NCBI GenBank assembly: GCA_028713655.1
Contig: JAQTNW010000007.1
Location: 1 to 64,000, forward strand
Direction of reading: 5' to 3'
Length of the DNA stretch: 64,000 nt
Source of the DNA: Candidatus Methylacidiphilales bacterium
GTDB lineage: Bacteria > Verrucomicrobiota > Verrucomicrobiia > Methylacidiphilales > JAAUTS01
Positions 60,913-64,000 of this stretch are shown piece by piece. Numbering within the stretch: position 1 is the first letter of the stretch; each line of letters opens with the position of its first letter. The position numbers were made by a program, and so were the translations under genes. The notes below the pieces were generated by a model. The model worked only from the letters and a program-made list of their open reading frames with translations, made no database searches and had not been told where the DNA came from.

Positions 60913-61863
60913 TCAACGTGGGGCAGGCCGATTTTCCTGGAGGAGACTCAGGTTGGCGGCAGCTGCCTGGCACAGTCCGATAAAAGTTTCCTCGGCCAGG
61001 CGCAGCGGGCGGTTTTGCAGGGTCAACACAGCCCATTTTCGTTTCAGTTTCGGCCGAATCGAAATGGCAACCAGGGAACCCGACTCCAACTCCGCCCGGG
61101 TCACCCAGGGTGCCATCACACCAACGCCCAAGCCCAGTTTGACCAATTCCTTGATCGCCTCAAAACTGCCCATCTCGATAAACGATCCCAGCCGGACGCC
61201 CTGGTTTAACAGATGGTTTTCAAACAATTCAAACGTGATGCTGCGGCGGCTGTAGAGAATAAACGTGGTCCTGGCCAGGTCCTCGCGCTTCATTTTCCCG
61301 CTTTGTGTCCAGGGATGGCGGGGGCTCACGATGTAATGCAGTTCGTCCTCAAACAGCTTTCGGGTTTCAAAATGCCCCGGCTCCTGCGGCATCAGGCAAA
61401 CAGCCAGGTCTATCCGGTGATGTTCCAACTCCTCCACCAGATCGCGGGTGTCACCGGGTTGGATGGATATTTCATAGCGCGGGAAGCAATCCTTGAATTC
61501 GCGCAGCACCGGAGGAAGGATGAATTGGGAACTCGCAACGCTGCATCCGATCTGCAGCCGTCCGCGGTTTTCCATGCCCGTGCTTTGCAAATCCCGGACC
61601 GCCTGATCCATGGCGTTAAGAATTCCCTCGGCATCCCTCAAAAACGCTTTTCCTCGTTCGGTGAGCAGCACCTTTTTTCCCACCTTGTATAAAAGAGCGC
61701 ACTCCAATTGATCCTGAAGATGCCGCATGGCGTGGCTGATTGCCGACTGGGTCAGGTGCAGTTCAGCCGCTGCGTGCGTGTAATTTTCGTGCCGCGCCAG
61801 AACGACAAACGCCCGCAACTGCCGTGAATCCAAGAGACTTTGCATACTATGAATTATATTCAT
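60913..61863 (-). CDS. LysR-family transcriptional regulator
   Basis: 316 residues. The N-terminal helix-turn-helix is SRQLRAFVVLARHENYTHAA then AELHLTQSAISHAMRHLQDQ, followed by a periplasmic-binding-type effector domain (RLQIGCSVASSQFILPPVLR, EFKDCFPRYEISIQPGDTRD). It is divergent from the NrtA-like genes and so likely controls them, in the manner of NtcB/Cbl-type regulators (inference). A start at 61845 (MQSLLDSRQLRA) is possible and would leave the palindrome upstream of the coding region. Confidence 0.93.
   Translation of the reverse strand: MNIIHSMQSLLDSRQLRAFVVLARHENYTHAAAELHLTQSAISHAMRHLQDQLECALLYKVGKKVLLTERGKAFLRDAEGILNAMDQAVRDLQSTGMENRGRLQIGCSVASSQFILPPVLREFKDCFPRYEISIQPGDTRDLVEELEHHRIDLAVCLMPQEPGHFETRKLFEDELHYIVSPRHPWTQSGKMKREDLARTTFILYSRRSITFELFENHLLNQGVRLGSFIEMGSFEAIKELVKLGLGVGVMAPWVTRAELESGSLVAISIRPKLKRKWAVLTLQNRPLRLAEETFIGLCQAAAANLSLLQENRPAPR
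61849..61863. promoter_or_regulatory. Palindrome overlapping the LysR start
   Basis: ATGAAT-TAT-ATTCAT (61849-61863) is a perfect 6-base inverted repeat around a 3-base spacer and overlaps the proposed LysR start codon. It lies about 80 bases from the divergent NrtA-like gene and fits a binding site of the regulator for autoregulation. The T-N11-A LysR core was not clearly placed. Confidence 0.5.
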
Positions 61864-61940
61864 GATATCCTTAAAAACAATTCAATTTATAAATCATCCC
61901 GATCCGGCGTTTTGGCATCCGCCCTGCGTGTTGTTGCAGC

Positions 61941-63005
61941 ATGGTTAAAAAAGCACAGCGCACCCCGATGGCTCATGCCGCCGCGCCCGTCACTGGCCGC
62001 GACGTGATCCGCATCGGGTACGTTCCCCTGGTGGACAGCGCTCCGCTCATCGCCGCGCTTGAACTCGGCTTTTTCCAACGCGAAGGCATCCATGTCAAAT
62101 TGTACAGGCAAATCGGCTGGGCGGGAGTCCGTGAAGGGCTTATTTTCGACGAACTGGATGCCGCCCATGCGCTGGCTCCGATGGCCTATGCCTTGAAGCT
62201 CGGCCTCGGTTGCGCCCCGACCGAAGTGGTGGTGCCTTACATCATCAGCCGTGAAGGCAATGCCATCACGCTTTCCGTCAACCTTTGGAACAAAGGCGTG
62301 TGTGACGGTCCCACCCTGCGCCACCTTGTGCGAAGCCAGCGCCCCAAACTCCTGACTTTTGCCATCGTGGCCGAGTGTTCCAGCCACCGCATCCTTCTTC
62401 AAAAATGGCTGCAATCCGCCGGCCTGGATATCCAGCGCGATGTCAAAATTGTCGTTCTTCCCCCGCTGCAAATGGTACGCAACCTTCGCGCGGGACTCAT
62501 CGACGGCTTTTGCGCCGGGGAACCCTGGAATACGATGGCTATCCAGGAAGGCATCGGCTGGTGTCCGGCAGTCAGCGCCGAACTCAGTCCGGATCATCCG
62601 GAAAAAGTCCTGTTGGTGCGCAGTGATTTTGCCTCCCGCCATCAAGAGGAATTATACGCGATGATTCGCGCTCTGGCCGCCGCGGCCGCGGTGTGTGAGG
62701 ACCCCGAGGGACGCCAGGAGCTTGTTTCGCTATTGGCTCATAAACGTTATTTAAATCTGTCCGAGGAAATTATAGGACCCTCGCTGACCGGCGGTTTTGT
62801 GAAGCTGCCGGGCACCGATTCCCGCCCGGCTCCCATGCACCGTTTTCGCGGAAAAAACATCAACAGGCCCACGCTTCAGGCGGGCCATTGGTTGTTCCAC
62901 GAAATGCAAAGTTCCGGCCTGCTGCCGGAAAACATGGAAACCCCGGAGCATTTGCCAGCCGCTGTCTTCAGGAGTGACCTCTATGAAACCGCACTTCAAC
63001 CCTAA
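61941..63005 (+). CDS. NrtA/CmpA-like substrate-binding protein without signal peptide
   Basis: 354 residues. DVIRIGYVPLVDSAPLIAAL, ELGFFQREGIHVKLYRQIGW and LRAGLIDGFCAGEPWNTMAI are hallmarks of nitrate/bicarbonate-type binding proteins (family including NrtA, CmpA and the C-terminal domain of NrtC). No signal peptide or Tat motif is present, so it would be cytosolic. In cyanobacteria such soluble domains regulate the transporter. It is followed 13 bases later by a second homologue. Confidence 0.85.
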   Translation: MVKKAQRTPMAHAAAPVTGRDVIRIGYVPLVDSAPLIAALELGFFQREGIHVKLYRQIGWAGVREGLIFDELDAAHALAPMAYALKLGLGCAPTEVVVPYIISREGNAITLSVNLWNKGVCDGPTLRHLVRSQRPKLLTFAIVAECSSHRILLQKWLQSAGLDIQRDVKIVVLPPLQMVRNLRAGLIDGFCAGEPWNTMAIQEGIGWCPAVSAELSPDHPEKVLLVRSDFASRHQEELYAMIRALAAAAAVCEDPEGRQELVSLLAHKRYLNLSEEIIGPSLTGGFVKLPGTDSRPAPMHRFRGKNINRPTLQAGHWLFHEMQSSGLLPENMETPEHLPAAVFRSDLYETALQP

Positions 63006-63018
63006 CACAATCCATCCA

Positions 63019-64000
63019 ATGAAAAAACTACCTGCAAAAACCTCCTCTAAAAAAACAGAAACACCGATGACGCGGCGCGCATTCCTTGGCACAACCGGCA
63101 AGGGCTTGACCCTGGCGACGCTGGCCTCCGGCCTGCCTTTGGGCTGGGTCGGCGCCGTCTATGCCAGCGATGCACCCGAAGTTGACGAGATGAAAATCGG
63201 CATCATTGCCCTGACAGATTGCTCGCCGTTCGTCGTTGCCCACGAAAAAGGCTTCTTCAAAAAATATGGCATCAAATCGACCATTGCGAAGCAGGCCAGT
63301 TGGGCCGCCATCCGGGACGGACTTTCCGGCGGCACCATCCAGGCAACGCACATGCTCATCGGCATGCCGTTTGCCTCCACGATGGGGCTGCTGGGCTCGC
63401 CCAGGAAACCCATGGTCTGTCCGTGGCTGGTTAACCGCAACGGCCAGGGCATTACCCTCTCCAATAAATATAAAGGCAAAGTCAAAGACGATCCCAAGGC
63501 GCTGAAACCGTTTGTGGATGAAGCCAAGGGCAAGGGTTCACCCCTGACCTTTGCCATGACTTTCCCGCCCGGCACGCACGCCATGTGGATGCGCTATTAC
63601 CTTGGCGCTGGAAACATCCATCCCGACAAGGATGTCGCCCTCATCACCATACCGCCTCCGCAGATGGTGCAGAACATGAAGATCGGGAAGATGGACGGCT
63701 ATTGCGTCGGCGAGCCGTGGAACCTGCGCGCGATTGAGGAGGGCATCGGCTATACGGCCATTCCCACACAAAAAATCTGGAAAAATCACCCGGAAAAAGT
63801 CTGCGCATTCCTGGAGGAATTCGCGGAAAAGCATCCCAAGACCGTCAAAGCCTTCCTGAAAGCGCTTCACGATGCCGGTGTTTGGCTCGACAGCATGGAT
63901 AATCGTTCCGAGGCCTGCGACATCGTCTCCCAGCCCAACTACATCAATTGCCCGAAGGAAATCATCCTGGAGCGCATGCTCGGCATCTATAAATATGGCG
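63019..64000 (+). CDS. NrtA/CmpA-like substrate-binding protein, Tat signal (partial)
   Basis: At least 327 residues, cut by the window edge. A twin-arginine signal is visible in MTRRAFLGTTGKGLTLATLA after a Lys-rich start. The mature part has EMKIGIIALTDCSPFVVAHE, KGFFKKYGIKSTIAKQASWA and GKMDGYCVGEPWNLRAIEEG, as in NrtA/CmpA proteins of nitrate or bicarbonate ABC importers. The start ATG is 63019; the ATG at 63067 (MTRRAF) is an alternative. Permease and ATPase genes are expected downstream. Confidence 0.9.
   Translation, partial: MKKLPAKTSSKKTETPMTRRAFLGTTGKGLTLATLASGLPLGWVGAVYASDAPEVDEMKIGIIALTDCSPFVVAHEKGFFKKYGIKSTIAKQASWAAIRDGLSGGTIQATHMLIGMPFASTMGLLGSPRKPMVCPWLVNRNGQGITLSNKYKGKVKDDPKALKPFVDEAKGKGSPLTFAMTFPPGTHAMWMRYYLGAGNIHPDKDVALITIPPPQMVQNMKIGKMDGYCVGEPWNLRAIEEGIGYTAIPTQKIWKNHPEKVCAFLEEFAEKHPKTVKAFLKALHDAGVWLDSMDNRSEACDIVSQPNYINCPKEIILERMLGIYKYG

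Overview
The window is a chromosomal segment of a Gram-negative bacterium, most likely a member of the Verrucomicrobiota (inference). The support is an outer-membrane lifestyle (OmpA, beta-barrels, an RND pump, lipoproteins), futalosine-type menaquinone genes, a DUF6268 protein, an AraC/PhyH/URO-D-like locus, and intergenic spacers filled with short dispersed phrases. No rRNA or other phylogenetic marker settles the lineage. No complete transposase, integrase or CRISPR array was seen.

Layout. 1-6.4 kb: the end of gatA, then gatB, two tandem PilB/GspE-type ATPases and a PilC/GspF platform protein. 6.5-13.7 kb: a Cu/Ag-type RND pump (cusB, cusA) encoded behind a CnrY-X-H-like anti-sigma, periplasmic sensor and ECF sigma module, plus two small secreted cysteine-containing proteins. 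13.9-15.1 kb: msrB and a ParE-type toxin-antitoxin pair. 15.5-20.5 kb: the most unusual stretch, a one-directional run of small accessory genes separated by nine attC-like imperfect inverted repeats. It is read here as an integron-like gene-cassette array without an integrase in view (CALIN-like). It carries a toxin-antitoxin pair, an NTF2-fold immunity-like protein, a DUF4262 protein and several unrecognised secreted or membrane proteins. 20.5-27.5 kb: dinB inside a pair of inverted repeats, a coiled-coil protein, carB with an odd in-frame insertion, and tRNA-Leu(GAG) whose ends lie in duplicated DNA. 27.6-30.6 kb: an AraC regulator divergent from a PhyH dioxygenase and a URO-D-like protein. 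30.6-32.5 kb: three secreted or membrane proteins of unknown role.

32.9-36.2 kb is a menaquinone (futalosine) operon, ubiX-ubiA(mqnP)-mqnE-mqnA; a ubiD homologue lies apart at 46 kb next to tadA. 36.8-39.7 kb holds an XRE/ImmA pair with a double operator, a beta-barrel protein and a MazE-like/Doc pair. 40.9-44.2 kb is an ECF42-type sigma cluster with its DGPF/YCII partner, an AHSA1-like and a VOC protein. Then come tag, a DUF6036 nucleotidyltransferase-like pair, a second beta-barrel protein, chrA, a D-Ala-D-Ala carboxypeptidase, a DUF6268 protein and tRNA-Ser(GGA), whose 3' end is again duplicated downstream.

55.2-60.8 kb is a same-strand envelope locus: a BamE-like lipoprotein, a large helical exported protein, an OmpA protein, and two exported proteins that share an almost identical C-terminal half but have unrelated N-terminal halves. 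I know no described system with this architecture. The window ends with a LysR regulator divergent from two NrtA/CmpA-like substrate-binding proteins, probably the start of a nitrate or related uptake locus, cut by the window edge.
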